A stretch of 64,000 nucleotides of DNA from NCBI GenBank assembly GCA_029260395.1, contig JAJDDJ010000013.1, positions 62,001-126,000 of the forward strand, in the 5' to 3' direction. This DNA comes from Phycisphaerales bacterium. Lineage in GTDB: Bacteria; Planctomycetota; Phycisphaerae; Phycisphaerales; UBA1924. Below, piece by piece: positions 54,916 to 63,671 of this stretch (position 1 is the stretch's first letter; every line of letters starts with the position of its first letter). The translations under genes were made by a program, and so were the position numbers. A model generated the notes under the pieces. It did no database searches. It saw only the letters and a program-made list of their open reading frames with translations, and was not told the origin of the DNA.

Positions 54916-56541
54916 ATGACAACAGGCTCTGCCGCATCGGACTCGCAGGTCCCACTGGGCCACACCCGCTGGCGTGACTTTGTTCGACGCTGCAGGGGCC
55001 AGAGCCCTTTCGGCGGGACGCTCAAACCCGGTAGGGTCAGGCTGTTCGATCCAGACTCGGGCAGGCCGACGGCCCCCTTCCCGCACCCGTGGAACTACCA
55101 CGAGCCGCTCGACATCCTCGAGTCCTTCTTCTGGGACGCCGACCGAGATCCGCTTCCTACTCGGCACACCCGCTACCTTGAGATACCCGGTATGCGCCCG
55201 GTGCTGGCAACGCGCGACCCCCGCCTTATCAAGGCGATCTCGGCTGACACGGGCGACAAGCCCGGGCAGTTCGACCGCGACACGATGCCGTCAGCCGGGA
55301 TCGCGCGGGCGACGGGCGAGGACACGCTGTTGTACGCTAACGGACCGGTGTGGAAGCGTCAGAAGAAACTGGCGACTCCGCCGTTTGCGCGGACCACGCT
55401 GTTCCAGCCTGAGCAGTTTCGCGGGTTTGCAGATTCGTTCCGTGTCACAGTGCGAGACCGGCTGAGCGTGCTCCGTCAGCGTGTCGGAGAGAGCCGCGAG
55501 CCTCTCCAGATCCAGCTGGAACCAGAGATCAAGGCTCTGATGCTTGAGATGCTGGTTAACAACTTCTTCGGGGCGAGCGTGCCGTACCGGGAGATCCGCG
55601 ACCGGTTCGTGCCCGCACTTGAGCTGGTCATCGACGACATCGTGCGTGACACGGTGTTGACCCGTGTTGGCATCCGGCTCGATCGGGTGCCAGCTTTGAC
55701 AGAAGCCATGGCCCGCGTGAGACAAGCTAAGGCCGACTTCGAGCGGCTGACCGATCTCGTTATCGCGACACGCCCGTGCGCCGCGGGGCAGTGGGGGCAC
55801 TTTCGTTCTGACGCGCCGGACGAAGCGCTGCGGAGCAACGTCCGCGTATTTCTGGCGGGAGCCCTCGAAGCGACGACTTCCTACGCGAGCTGGGCGATCT
55901 CGCACCTCGCGCGTGATCCGGTGACTCAGGAGCGTGTCTATCAGGAGGTTCGCGACGTCGAAGATTACACGCCGGAGACGCTCACCCAGTGCAAGCAGCT
56001 CGGGTACGTGCTCGACGAGACGCTCCGCCTCTCGCCGTCGCTGTATTTCCATCCTCGGCGTGCGACGGTCCACACGACAGTGGAGCTCTCCGCGGAGGAG
56101 GCCATTACGATGCCGGCTGGCACGCACGTGTTGCTCGATGTCTGGCACGCGAACCGCCACGAGGACCACTGGGGCATCGGGCAGACGGGCTACCCGGCGA
56201 GCGAGTTCCATCCTCAACGATGGGAGCGGATGGAGCAGGAAGGTCGCCCGATGAACGAGTGGCCGCACTTTGGTTTCGGCCATGGCCCTCGGTTCTGCCC
56301 TGGCAAGAGCCTCGGGCAACTCGAAACCGCTCTGGTTGTCGGCACCTGCGTCAAACTCTTTCAGTTCACGGCTCCAAACCGAGCCAACCTGCCTCGGGCG
56401 GGTGTCTCAACCAAGCCCCGCGACGGCGTGCTCGTTGACCTGACGCCCCGGGCGAGCGACGACCGGCCGAGTCAGCTGTCGGCATACCAGCAGTCCAAGC
56501 CCCGCCCCGATTCGGGCGGGTGCCCGTTCTCTGGTCGTTGA
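54916..56541 (+). CDS. Cytochrome P450
   Basis: A 541-residue haem monooxygenase from the ATG at 54916, with AAGGAAG about ten bases upstream; a GTG two codons earlier is possible. LAGALEATTSYASWAI is the I-helix oxygen-binding motif, DETLRLSPSLYFHPRR holds ExxR, and FGFGHGPRFCPGKSLGQLE the haem-binding Cys. The N-terminus has about 90 residues more than a typical soluble bacterial P450 and no membrane anchor. No ferredoxin or reductase gene is adjacent. It is flanked by copies of the B12-GTPase 3' end. Confidence 0.94.
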   Translation: MTTGSAASDSQVPLGHTRWRDFVRRCRGQSPFGGTLKPGRVRLFDPDSGRPTAPFPHPWNYHEPLDILESFFWDADRDPLPTRHTRYLEIPGMRPVLATRDPRLIKAISADTGDKPGQFDRDTMPSAGIARATGEDTLLYANGPVWKRQKKLATPPFARTTLFQPEQFRGFADSFRVTVRDRLSVLRQRVGESREPLQIQLEPEIKALMLEMLVNNFFGASVPYREIRDRFVPALELVIDDIVRDTVLTRVGIRLDRVPALTEAMARVRQAKADFERLTDLVIATRPCAAGQWGHFRSDAPDEALRSNVRVFLAGALEATTSYASWAISHLARDPVTQERVYQEVRDVEDYTPETLTQCKQLGYVLDETLRLSPSLYFHPRRATVHTTVELSAEEAITMPAGTHVLLDVWHANRHEDHWGIGQTGYPASEFHPQRWERMEQEGRPMNEWPHFGFGHGPRFCPGKSLGQLETALVVGTCVKLFQFTAPNRANLPRAGVSTKPRDGVLVDLTPRASDDRPSQLSAYQQSKPRPDSGGCPFSGR

Positions 56542-56588
56542 AGTCCTGCTCATCTCGTGCTTTGGAGCGGGAGTCTTCCAGACCGACA

Positions 56589-56628
56589 TGAATGGAACGC
56601 GCGCCGCGGGCAAGGGTTGTTCCATTCA
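56589..56628. repeat. Inverted repeat after the P450 gene
   Basis: TGAATGGAAC (56589-56598) and its exact complement GTTCCATTCA (56619-56628) are 20 bases apart. No T-run follows, so it is either a weak terminator or an inserted-segment edge. Confidence 0.55.
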
Positions 56629-56674
56629 CACCCAGCGTACCCAGTGGGCACCCTGATGAGAAGGGATTTGCCGC

Positions 56675-56705
56675 CAGGGCGTGCCGGAACTGCTGGATCA
56701 GTTGG
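56675..56705 (+). repeat. Direct repeat copy C of the B12-GTPase 3' end
   Basis: A 31-base perfect match to 53852-53882. It is preceded by an in-frame TGA and reads RQGVPELLDQLVQ then stop. No gene covers it. The 215-base gap between the P450 and the next gene holds this and the inverted repeat only. Confidence 0.9.
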
Positions 56706-56756
56706 TGCAATGAGCCGCTAGGCTTCCTGTGGGCCGACAGTTTGATGCATACGTTA

Positions 56757-57524
56757 TCACTTCGGCACATGCGGCAGCGCACACGCGAAGCCGCAGCCGA
56801 GCACTACATGAGCGAACGATGCGGACATGGCGGTGGCCGCAATACTGTCATGAGGGTAGACGCCGACACTCGCCGCGCCCGCCAGACCGACCAATCCGAC
56901 AAACCCAGCGACCATAACGCAATCGACAACCAATGCAGTCGTCCGCTGCCAGCTGAGGCATCGTTTCAGATTCACAATACTGTTGTAGCACGCGAGCCGA
57001 GTGCGAACGTCCAGCAGGATGAGCGCGGTAGGTATGAGCAAGATCCATTGCATGCCCGGTGCTGAGAACCATGGCTCGCCAACGCCCAGAGCGAGCAGCA
57101 TCGGAGTCAATGCGACCGCGAGCTGACTGAGGATACGCGCTGCGCGACGGCGACCTCTGGGAGCCCACAGCGATCGCAAGGGCGGGAAGTTGTGCTCAAT
57201 GGTCGTTTGTGTACCGAGTGCGATAAAGCCGGCTGCGCAGAGTGTTGCAACGCCGTAGGTGACGCACACCACAATGCGGTCTGTCTCGGCATTGAGGCTT
57301 GATGCCTCAATGATCAGCGTGATAACGAACGCAACCGCCATCGCGCTGCTTGCGGCGATCTCATACCAGATCTTTCGGCGAAACAAACGTCGATCCCGAC
57401 GTGGCCAGGTTGCGGGCACGCCGTGATAGTCCGGCGACGTGCCACACTCGGGACACGGCGTGGCGACTTGGTCGCCGGGCAATGGGTAGCCGCAGTACGA
57501 GCAAATGTCTGTGTCGCTTGCCAT
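56757..57524 (-). CDS. Zinc-ribbon multi-pass membrane protein, unknown function
   Basis: A 255-residue protein. The N-terminal ribbon is CSYCGYPLPGD...CPECG (about 8-28). Five or six hydrophobic helices follow (e.g. IAASSAMAVAFVITLIIEAS). Base composition is lower in GC than the MATE gene beside it. The ribbon is of the same general CGYxL..CPECG kind as in the small protein at 1696-1971. No function is proposed. Confidence 0.78.
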   Translation of the reverse strand: MASDTDICSYCGYPLPGDQVATPCPECGTSPDYHGVPATWPRRDRRLFRRKIWYEIAASSAMAVAFVITLIIEASSLNAETDRIVVCVTYGVATLCAAGFIALGTQTTIEHNFPPLRSLWAPRGRRRAARILSQLAVALTPMLLALGVGEPWFSAPGMQWILLIPTALILLDVRTRLACYNSIVNLKRCLSWQRTTALVVDCVMVAGFVGLVGLAGAASVGVYPHDSIAATAMSASFAHVVLGCGFACALPHVPK

Positions 57525-57593
57525 GTTGCTCCGGTACGGACCTGTCGCCCCATCCTACCATCCGCTCGCTGAGGGGTCGGCGCGGAGGCACGG

Positions 57594-59231
57594 ATGCTGG
57601 GGCAACGCAACAACACACCTTGGCGCAAGCGGCTGCCGATCCTCAGCGACTGGCGGGGGATCGTGCAACGGGTGGCGATTGCGCCCGACGCGGCCGACGC
57701 CCCGGGCCTGGACGACGAGGGCCGGCTCAAGAAGGGGCGGCTTTGCGGGCTGACGATGGGCGGGGCCATCTGGGTGCTGAGCTGGCCGATCTTGATCGAG
57801 TCGCTGCTCAACTGGCTCGTCGGCATGACCGACACCATTATCTCTGCGCAGGTGGGTGTGGCCGAGACCGACGCGATCGCGGTCGCTGGGTACTTGCTGT
57901 GGCTCATCAGTCTCATCAGCATGGCGCTGGGCGTGGGGGCGACAGCGCTGGTCAGCCGGTCCGTGGGCAAGTCAAGGCTCGCGGTCGCCAACGCAGCGGT
58001 GGGGCAGGCACTGCTGCTGGCGCTCTTGAGCGGCGTGCTGGTGGGGCTGGCGATCTTCGTCGCCTCGGCCCCAGCGGGCAATGCGCTGTTCCGCGTGCAT
58101 GACATCGAACTCGAGGGGCTCGATCCCGCGAACGTCTCGCTCGCTCTGGAGCGCGGCCGCATCGCGGCGGAGTCTTTCGCGGCGTACATGCGGATCATCG
58201 CGATCGGCACGCCGATGTCGTCGGTGCTGCTGGTGGGCATCGCGTGCGTGCGGGGAGCGGGCGATTCGGTCAAGCCTTTGTGGGTGATGATCGCGGTGAA
58301 TGCGGTGAACATCTCGTGCAGCTGGCTTTTTAGCGGTGTGGACCTGACGCGTGCCGACGCGGCCGGGGTTCAGCAGGTGTGGCTGACGAACCCATCGCCG
58401 CTGGACTTTGGCATTGTGGGCGTGGCGTGGGGCACGATGCTCGCCCACACGGTTGGCGCGGCGCTGGCTGTGCTGGTGCTGGCTCGGGGCGTCGGCGGGG
58501 TCCGGCTGCTCAAGCGCAGACTCCGGCTGCACAAGCACACGTCGATGCGGCTGATCCGTGTGGGCATCCCGAACTTCATCGAGACTGCGGGCCTGTGGTT
58601 CGGGAACGCTCTGATCGTGCTGATGGTGCGTGGCGTGGGGGCAACCGGCGGCGCGCTGGGGGCGCACCTGATCGCGATCCGCATCGAGGCGGTGAGCTTT
58701 CTGCCCGGCTTTGCGATGAGCATGGCCGCGGCGACGCTCGCGGGTCAGTACCTCGGCGCGGGGAGCAAGGCGGGCGCGAAGCGGGCAATTCTGATCTGCC
58801 TGGGAATTTCTGTGACGATCATGGGCGGGTTCGGCTTCTTGCTGATGCTGCTGCCTAAGACGCTCACGGGGTTCATTACGTCTCAGCCGGAGCATCTGGC
58901 GATGACGCCGATGCTGCTGTTCATCATCGGCACGGTGCAGATCCCGTTTGCGGTGTCGCTGCTGATGCGTGGGGCGATGCGTGGAGCGGGCGATACCAAG
59001 GCGGTGCTCGTGATGACATGGGTTTCGATGTACGCGGTGCGTTTGCCGCTGGTGTACGCGCTGTCGGGAATTGACCTGCCGCTGCCCGGCGGGGGTTACC
59101 TGAAGCACCCGTTCCTGGATGAGCCGTCACTCAACGGCATCTGGATCGGGATGTCCATCGAGCTCGTGTTCCGCGCCGCCCTGTTCACCGGCCGATTCAT
59201 GCAGGGCGGCTGGTCGCGGGTGCGGGTCTGA
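57594..59231 (+). CDS. MATE-family efflux transporter
   Basis: A 545-residue protein with GGAGG five bases before the ATG. Two MATE repeats of six helices are visible. SWPILIESLLNWLVGMTDTI opens the first and IPNFIETAGLWFGNALIVLM the second. The N-terminus has about 50 extra residues, and there is a loop with VFRVHDIELEGLD-like sequence between helices 4 and 5. It exports organic cations or other toxic compounds using a proton or sodium gradient. It converges with the ureohydrolase gene. Confidence 0.93.
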   Translation: MLGQRNNTPWRKRLPILSDWRGIVQRVAIAPDAADAPGLDDEGRLKKGRLCGLTMGGAIWVLSWPILIESLLNWLVGMTDTIISAQVGVAETDAIAVAGYLLWLISLISMALGVGATALVSRSVGKSRLAVANAAVGQALLLALLSGVLVGLAIFVASAPAGNALFRVHDIELEGLDPANVSLALERGRIAAESFAAYMRIIAIGTPMSSVLLVGIACVRGAGDSVKPLWVMIAVNAVNISCSWLFSGVDLTRADAAGVQQVWLTNPSPLDFGIVGVAWGTMLAHTVGAALAVLVLARGVGGVRLLKRRLRLHKHTSMRLIRVGIPNFIETAGLWFGNALIVLMVRGVGATGGALGAHLIAIRIEAVSFLPGFAMSMAAATLAGQYLGAGSKAGAKRAILICLGISVTIMGGFGFLLMLLPKTLTGFITSQPEHLAMTPMLLFIIGTVQIPFAVSLLMRGAMRGAGDTKAVLVMTWVSMYAVRLPLVYALSGIDLPLPGGGYLKHPFLDEPSLNGIWIGMSIELVFRAALFTGRFMQGGWSRVRV

Positions 59232-59255
59232 AGGGCGCTCTGATGGCACAGGATC

Positions 59256-60293
59256 TCATCCTGTAGCAGAATGCTGCCTGGCTACCACCCCGCAAAGCCG
59301 GTAGAGCAACCGAGCGCCGACGATCGCGTCGATCGCCTGCTCGGTCCCGACTTCGACCAAGTCGAAGCCAACAACTTTGCGATCGCTCTCGGCGAGCTTG
59401 CCAAGCAGCACGCTGATTTGCTGCCAGCTGAACCCGCCCGGCACGGGCGTGCCCGTTGATGGGCAAAGCGATGGATCGAGCCCATCGATATCGAACGACA
59501 CGTACACGCGCTCGGGCAGCGTTGCGAGGACCTCGTCGCACCAGTTGGCAAAGGTCCGGCCCGCGGCAAGCTCATCGGCGAGCGCATCGTCGGTGAACAC
59601 CCGCACGCGAGGGTCACGTTCTGCCATCTCGCGCTCGGCTGTGCCGTGGTCGCGGATGCCCACGGCTGTGATGCTTGCGAGGCCTTCGGCTCGGCGGAGG
59701 GCGTTGAACATGACGGAGGCGTGCGAGTGCTCGAAGCCCTCAAACCGATCGCGAAGGTCGAGGTGCGCATCGATCTGCAGCACGCCGACGCCGGGGTGCG
59801 CGGCCGACACTGCCTCAATGGCTCCCAGCGAGACCGCGTGCTCACCGCCGAGCAGCGCGGGGACCCGATCGCGTGCGAGAATCGCTGCCACCGATTCGCG
59901 GATGAGGGCTGTGGCTCGCTCGGCGAGGGCATCGATCTTGGCGACCTCTGCCGCATCAGAATCGGTCGCCCCGCCACGCTCGATGATCGGCCGGGCGAGC
60001 TCGCTTGCCTGCTGACCGATGGCCTCCAGCCCCTCGGGGCCTTGCAGCGAGCCGATGCCGACTGTCCAAATCTGGCCGAACCGGGCATCGTCGAGATCGA
60101 CCTGTAGCGAGGCCTCGGCGATGGCTGCCGGCCCGCCCGCAGTGCCTGTGCGGTAGGAGGTGGTGGCCTCGTAGGCTGCGGGCAGCACCTCGATGAGCGG
60201 GCTGGGGTGCTCGGGCAGGCCGAAGAGCGAGCCCTCGCCTCCCGCCGCTGCATCGGGATCGAACGAACCTGTTGGATCGGGGTGGACGGTCAT
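59256..60293 (-). CDS. Ureohydrolase (agmatinase/arginase family)
   Basis: A 345-residue enzyme from the ATG at 60293. LLGGEHAVSLG, LQIDAHLDLRD and VSFDIDGLDPSLCP supply the His and Asp ligands of the two manganese ions. Sequence style fits agmatinase (SpeB) more than arginase, but substrate is not certain. About 50 residues precede the usual core, and a central segment (about 85-125) is Ala/Glu-rich. It is divergent from the AbgT gene, with 77 bases between the starts. Confidence 0.9.
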   Translation of the reverse strand: MTVHPDPTGSFDPDAAAGGEGSLFGLPEHPSPLIEVLPAAYEATTSYRTGTAGGPAAIAEASLQVDLDDARFGQIWTVGIGSLQGPEGLEAIGQQASELARPIIERGGATDSDAAEVAKIDALAERATALIRESVAAILARDRVPALLGGEHAVSLGAIEAVSAAHPGVGVLQIDAHLDLRDRFEGFEHSHASVMFNALRRAEGLASITAVGIRDHGTAEREMAERDPRVRVFTDDALADELAAGRTFANWCDEVLATLPERVYVSFDIDGLDPSLCPSTGTPVPGGFSWQQISVLLGKLAESDRKVVGFDLVEVGTEQAIDAIVGARLLYRLCGVVARQHSATG

Positions 60294-60370
60294 GGCGTTG
60301 GTTGTATCCTCCCAAACCGGACCGTGCCTCGGCACGCCACTACCAGAGACGCCCAAGCCCCGGAGCCGCG

Positions 60371-62260
60371 ATGAGCGAACCCAACCAACCGAGTCCATCC
60401 AAGTCCGACAGCCAGCCAACCAAGAAGATGGGTGGCATCCTCGACGGGATCGAGTGGCTCGGCAACAAGCTGCCCGACCCCGCGTTTCTCTTTCTCATTG
60501 GTGCCACGGTCGTGCTCGTCGCCAGCGCCCTGTTCGCGCCCTCGATGCCCGGCGGGTGGCGGGTGCAGTGGAACGATGTGGGCAACCGCGCCGGCGGCGT
60601 GGACCAGCAGCTCAGCGAGATCGTCCGCGAAGTGCCGAACCCGGCTGACCCAGACGGTGATTTAGTTCTCGAACGCGCGACATTCCAGGTCGTCGAGACC
60701 GACGCTGGCACCGAGGCGCACCTGGTGGTCACAGGCTCGGGCGAGGTGGTCTCTGACAAAGCGGGCAAGCCGATCGACTTTGCCGAGCGAGGCTGGGCGG
60801 TCTTTGGCAAGACCGTCAGAATGGTCACGGATCCCGAGACGGGAAAGGAAACGCAGCTCCTTGAGAACAACGGCACGGTCACGTTCGCGACGAGCCTGCT
60901 CACGAGCGAGGGGCTGTACTGGTGCCTCAAATCGATGGAGCACAACTTCATGGGCTTTGCGCCGCTTGGTGTGGTGCTGCTGGGCATGCTTGGGATCGGT
61001 GTCGCTGAGAAGACCGGACTGATCGCGGCCCTCATCAAGGTCTTTATGCGCAACGTGCCGGACTCGATGCTCACACCCTCGATGGTGTTCATCGGGATCA
61101 TGTCGTCACTGGCCACGGATGCGGGGTACGTCGTGCTCCCGCCGCTGGCTGCAGCGATCTACCTGGCTGCGGGCCGCTCGCCATTGGCGGGTATCGCGGC
61201 GGTGTTCGCGGGTGTGTCCGCTGGCTTCAACGCCAACCTGCTCATCACGAGCCTCGAGCCGATGATGGCCAACCTGAGCCAGAACGCGGCCCAGATCGCC
61301 GACCCACTGCGGGAGGTTTCGGCAACCAGCAACTGGTACTTCCTCGCGAGTTCAACGGTCCTGATCTCGTTCGTGGGCTGGGGCGTGTCGGCGATTTTCG
61401 TCGAGAAACGCCTCGCCAAGAAGTCTGCCGACCAAGGCGGGCCGGACCCGGTCGCCGCGGCTCATGCCAAGAAGGACATCGGCAAACTCGATCCCATCGA
61501 GGTCAAAGGCCTCGTGCGAGCGATGGCGGTGCTTGCAGCACTCATCGGCACGATTGTCACACTGCACTTTTGGGACGGCTCGCCCCTGCACGGCAGTGAC
61601 GGCAGCTTCCCTCGCTGGGTGGCGGTCGTTGTGCCGCTCATGTTCATGTGCTTTGTGCTGCCGGGCATCGCGTACGGGGCGACTGTGGGGAACGTCAAGT
61701 CCACCAAGGACGCGGCCAAGCACATGATCGACTCGATGGCCATGATGGCCCCGATCATCGTGCTGGCGTTTTTCGCGGGTCAGTTCGTGGCCTACTTCGG
61801 CGAGACCAACCTTGGCACGATGCTCGCGTTCAGCGGCGGCGAGTGGCTGTTCAACCAAGGCCTGCCGACTCCGCTGCTGCTGATCGCGTTCATTCTGCTG
61901 GTCATGGTGTTCAACATGTTCGTGGGCTCCATGTCCGCCAAGTACGCGCTGTTCGCGCCGATCTTCGTGCCCATGTTCATGCTCATCGGCATCCGGCCCG
62001 AGCTCACACAGGTCGCTTACCGCATCGGTGACTCGGTCACGAACGTCATCACGCCGCTCAACGCGTACCTCGTCATTGTGCTCGTGTTCATGCAGCGGTA
62101 CGCGCCCAAGGCCGGCATGGGCACACTCATCGCCATGATGCTCCCGTACACCATCGTGTTCGCCATCATCTGGACCGCATTCCTGCTCCTTTGGAATGCC
62201 TTCGGTATCCCGCTGGGCGTGGGCGACCCGATGGAAGCCATGACCCAGGTCGCGCCCTGA
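60371..62260 (+). CDS. AbgT-family transporter
   Basis: A 629-residue transporter from the ATG at 60371, with GGAG five bases upstream. It has the AbgT layout: GIEWLGNKLPDPAFLFLIGA near the start, LLGMLGIGVAEKTGLI, and a long loop (about 75-180) after the first helix. Further family motifs are GYVVLPPLAAAIYLAAGRSP and LFAPIFVPMFMLIG. Relatives import p-aminobenzoyl-glutamate or export sulfonamides. Its stop overlaps the next gene's ATG (TGATG). Confidence 0.93.
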   Translation: MSEPNQPSPSKSDSQPTKKMGGILDGIEWLGNKLPDPAFLFLIGATVVLVASALFAPSMPGGWRVQWNDVGNRAGGVDQQLSEIVREVPNPADPDGDLVLERATFQVVETDAGTEAHLVVTGSGEVVSDKAGKPIDFAERGWAVFGKTVRMVTDPETGKETQLLENNGTVTFATSLLTSEGLYWCLKSMEHNFMGFAPLGVVLLGMLGIGVAEKTGLIAALIKVFMRNVPDSMLTPSMVFIGIMSSLATDAGYVVLPPLAAAIYLAAGRSPLAGIAAVFAGVSAGFNANLLITSLEPMMANLSQNAAQIADPLREVSATSNWYFLASSTVLISFVGWGVSAIFVEKRLAKKSADQGGPDPVAAAHAKKDIGKLDPIEVKGLVRAMAVLAALIGTIVTLHFWDGSPLHGSDGSFPRWVAVVVPLMFMCFVLPGIAYGATVGNVKSTKDAAKHMIDSMAMMAPIIVLAFFAGQFVAYFGETNLGTMLAFSGGEWLFNQGLPTPLLLIAFILLVMVFNMFVGSMSAKYALFAPIFVPMFMLIGIRPELTQVAYRIGDSVTNVITPLNAYLVIVLVFMQRYAPKAGMGTLIAMMLPYTIVFAIIWTAFLLLWNAFGIPLGVGDPMEAMTQVAP

Positions 62261-63666
62261 TGGCAGGCCCGCACGCAATGACCACGGAAGGCAACCGCGT
62301 GAAGCAGCATGAGGTTCAAACCATACCGCTCTCGGGCATCTCCGCTGAGCTGGCGGCGAGGTTCGATGCGCGCACCGCAACCGTCGCGGTCGTAGGGCTC
62401 GGGTACGTCGGGCTGCCGATGACGCGGGCCATGCACGACGCGGGCTATGGCGTGGTTGGCTTTGATATAGACGGTGCCAAGATCGAGGCGCTCACGAGCG
62501 CCACGGCGTATCTCAAGCACCTGGGTCAGGAGCTCTACGACGAACTGGCCGCCTCGAACCGGTTCGTGCCCACGGCCGATGCCTCAAGGCTGGCCGAGGC
62601 GGACGCGGTCATCATCTGCGTGCCTACGCCGTTGGACTCTGCCAACCGCCCGGACCTGCGGTACGTCGAGTCGTCTACACAGCTGGTCGCGGACCACCTG
62701 CGCGCGGGCCAGCTGGTGGTGCTGACTTCAACGAGCTACCCGGGCACGACCCGCGAGGTCAGCGGCGCGATTCTCTCTGCCGCCGCCAAGCAGCGGGGGC
62801 TCGAGCTCGGACGCGATGTGTTTCTCGCCTTCAGCCCCGAACGCGAAGACCCGGGCCGAACATCGCACACCACGCGCACCACGCCCCGGTTGGTCGGAGG
62901 GCTGAGCGAAACAGACACCGAGCTGGCGCGACGGCTGTTCGTTCCCGCGGTCGACACCGTCGTGCCCGTGAGCACCGCCGAGGTCGCCGAGTCCGCCAAG
63001 CTGCTGGAGAACATCTATCGCGCGGTGAATATTGCGCTGGTCAACGAGCTCAAGCCCGCGCTGGCCGCGATGGGTGTGGACATCTGGGAGGCGATCGATG
63101 CGGCCTCAACTAAGCCGTTCGGCTATCAGGCGTTCTACCCAGGGCCCGGGCTCGGCGGGCACTGCATCCCGATCGACCCGTTCTACCTCTCGTGGCGTGC
63201 GGCGTCACTCGGCAAGCCCACCCGGTTCATCGAACTCGCTGGCGAGATCAACCGGCGCAGGCCAGCGCACGTCGTCGACACACTCCGCGACGAACTCGCG
63301 GCGCGCGACCAACCGTTGCGCGGCGCGCGCGTGCTGGTCATGGGCCTCGCGTACAAGAAGAACGTGGACGATGTTCGCGAGACGCCCGCAGCGGAGATCA
63401 TCCGCCTGCTCTTGCAGGCCGGTGGTTGGGTGAGCTATCACGACCCGCACATCGCGCGGTTCCCGCTCATGCGCAAGTACGATTTCGATATGGAATCCGC
63501 GCGGCTGACGCCCGAGCAGCTCGGTGCGCAGGACGCGGTGCTGATCGTCACCGACCACGACGCGGTGGACTACCAGCTTCTCGCCGACCACGCGAAGCTC
63601 ATACTGGACACGCGCAACGTGATGGCCAAGTTCAAGTCGGGCAAGGCAACAATCGTGAAAGCCTGA
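62260..63666 (+). CDS. Nucleotide-sugar dehydrogenase (UDP-GlcNAc/ManNAc 6-dehydrogenase type)
   Basis: A 468-residue enzyme. VAVVGLGYVGLPMTRAMHDA is the NAD-binding start. AVIICVPTPLD, TSTSYPGTTREV, KLLENIYRAVNIALVNEL and the active Cys in GPGLGGHCIPIDPFYL follow, with LAYKKNVDDVRETPA in the C-terminal domain. It matches WbpA/WecC-type enzymes that make uronic-acid sugars for polysaccharide. The ATG at 62260 overlaps the AbgT stop; a GTG at 62299 has a better ribosome site (GGAAGG) and could be the true start. The lack of a shared pathway with AbgT makes the coupling puzzling. Confidence 0.92.
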   Translation: MAGPHAMTTEGNRVKQHEVQTIPLSGISAELAARFDARTATVAVVGLGYVGLPMTRAMHDAGYGVVGFDIDGAKIEALTSATAYLKHLGQELYDELAASNRFVPTADASRLAEADAVIICVPTPLDSANRPDLRYVESSTQLVADHLRAGQLVVLTSTSYPGTTREVSGAILSAAAKQRGLELGRDVFLAFSPEREDPGRTSHTTRTTPRLVGGLSETDTELARRLFVPAVDTVVPVSTAEVAESAKLLENIYRAVNIALVNELKPALAAMGVDIWEAIDAASTKPFGYQAFYPGPGLGGHCIPIDPFYLSWRAASLGKPTRFIELAGEINRRRPAHVVDTLRDELAARDQPLRGARVLVMGLAYKKNVDDVRETPAAEIIRLLLQAGGWVSYHDPHIARFPLMRKYDFDMESARLTPEQLGAQDAVLIVTDHDAVDYQLLADHAKLILDTRNVMAKFKSGKATIVKA

Positions 63667-63671
63667 CCGCG

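Noticed and set aside
53852..56705. Integrative element with att sites
   Set aside because: The direct repeat at a gene end fits an att pattern, but no integrase, excisionase or transfer gene is present, and the middle copy is diverged. I report the repeat without calling an integrative element.
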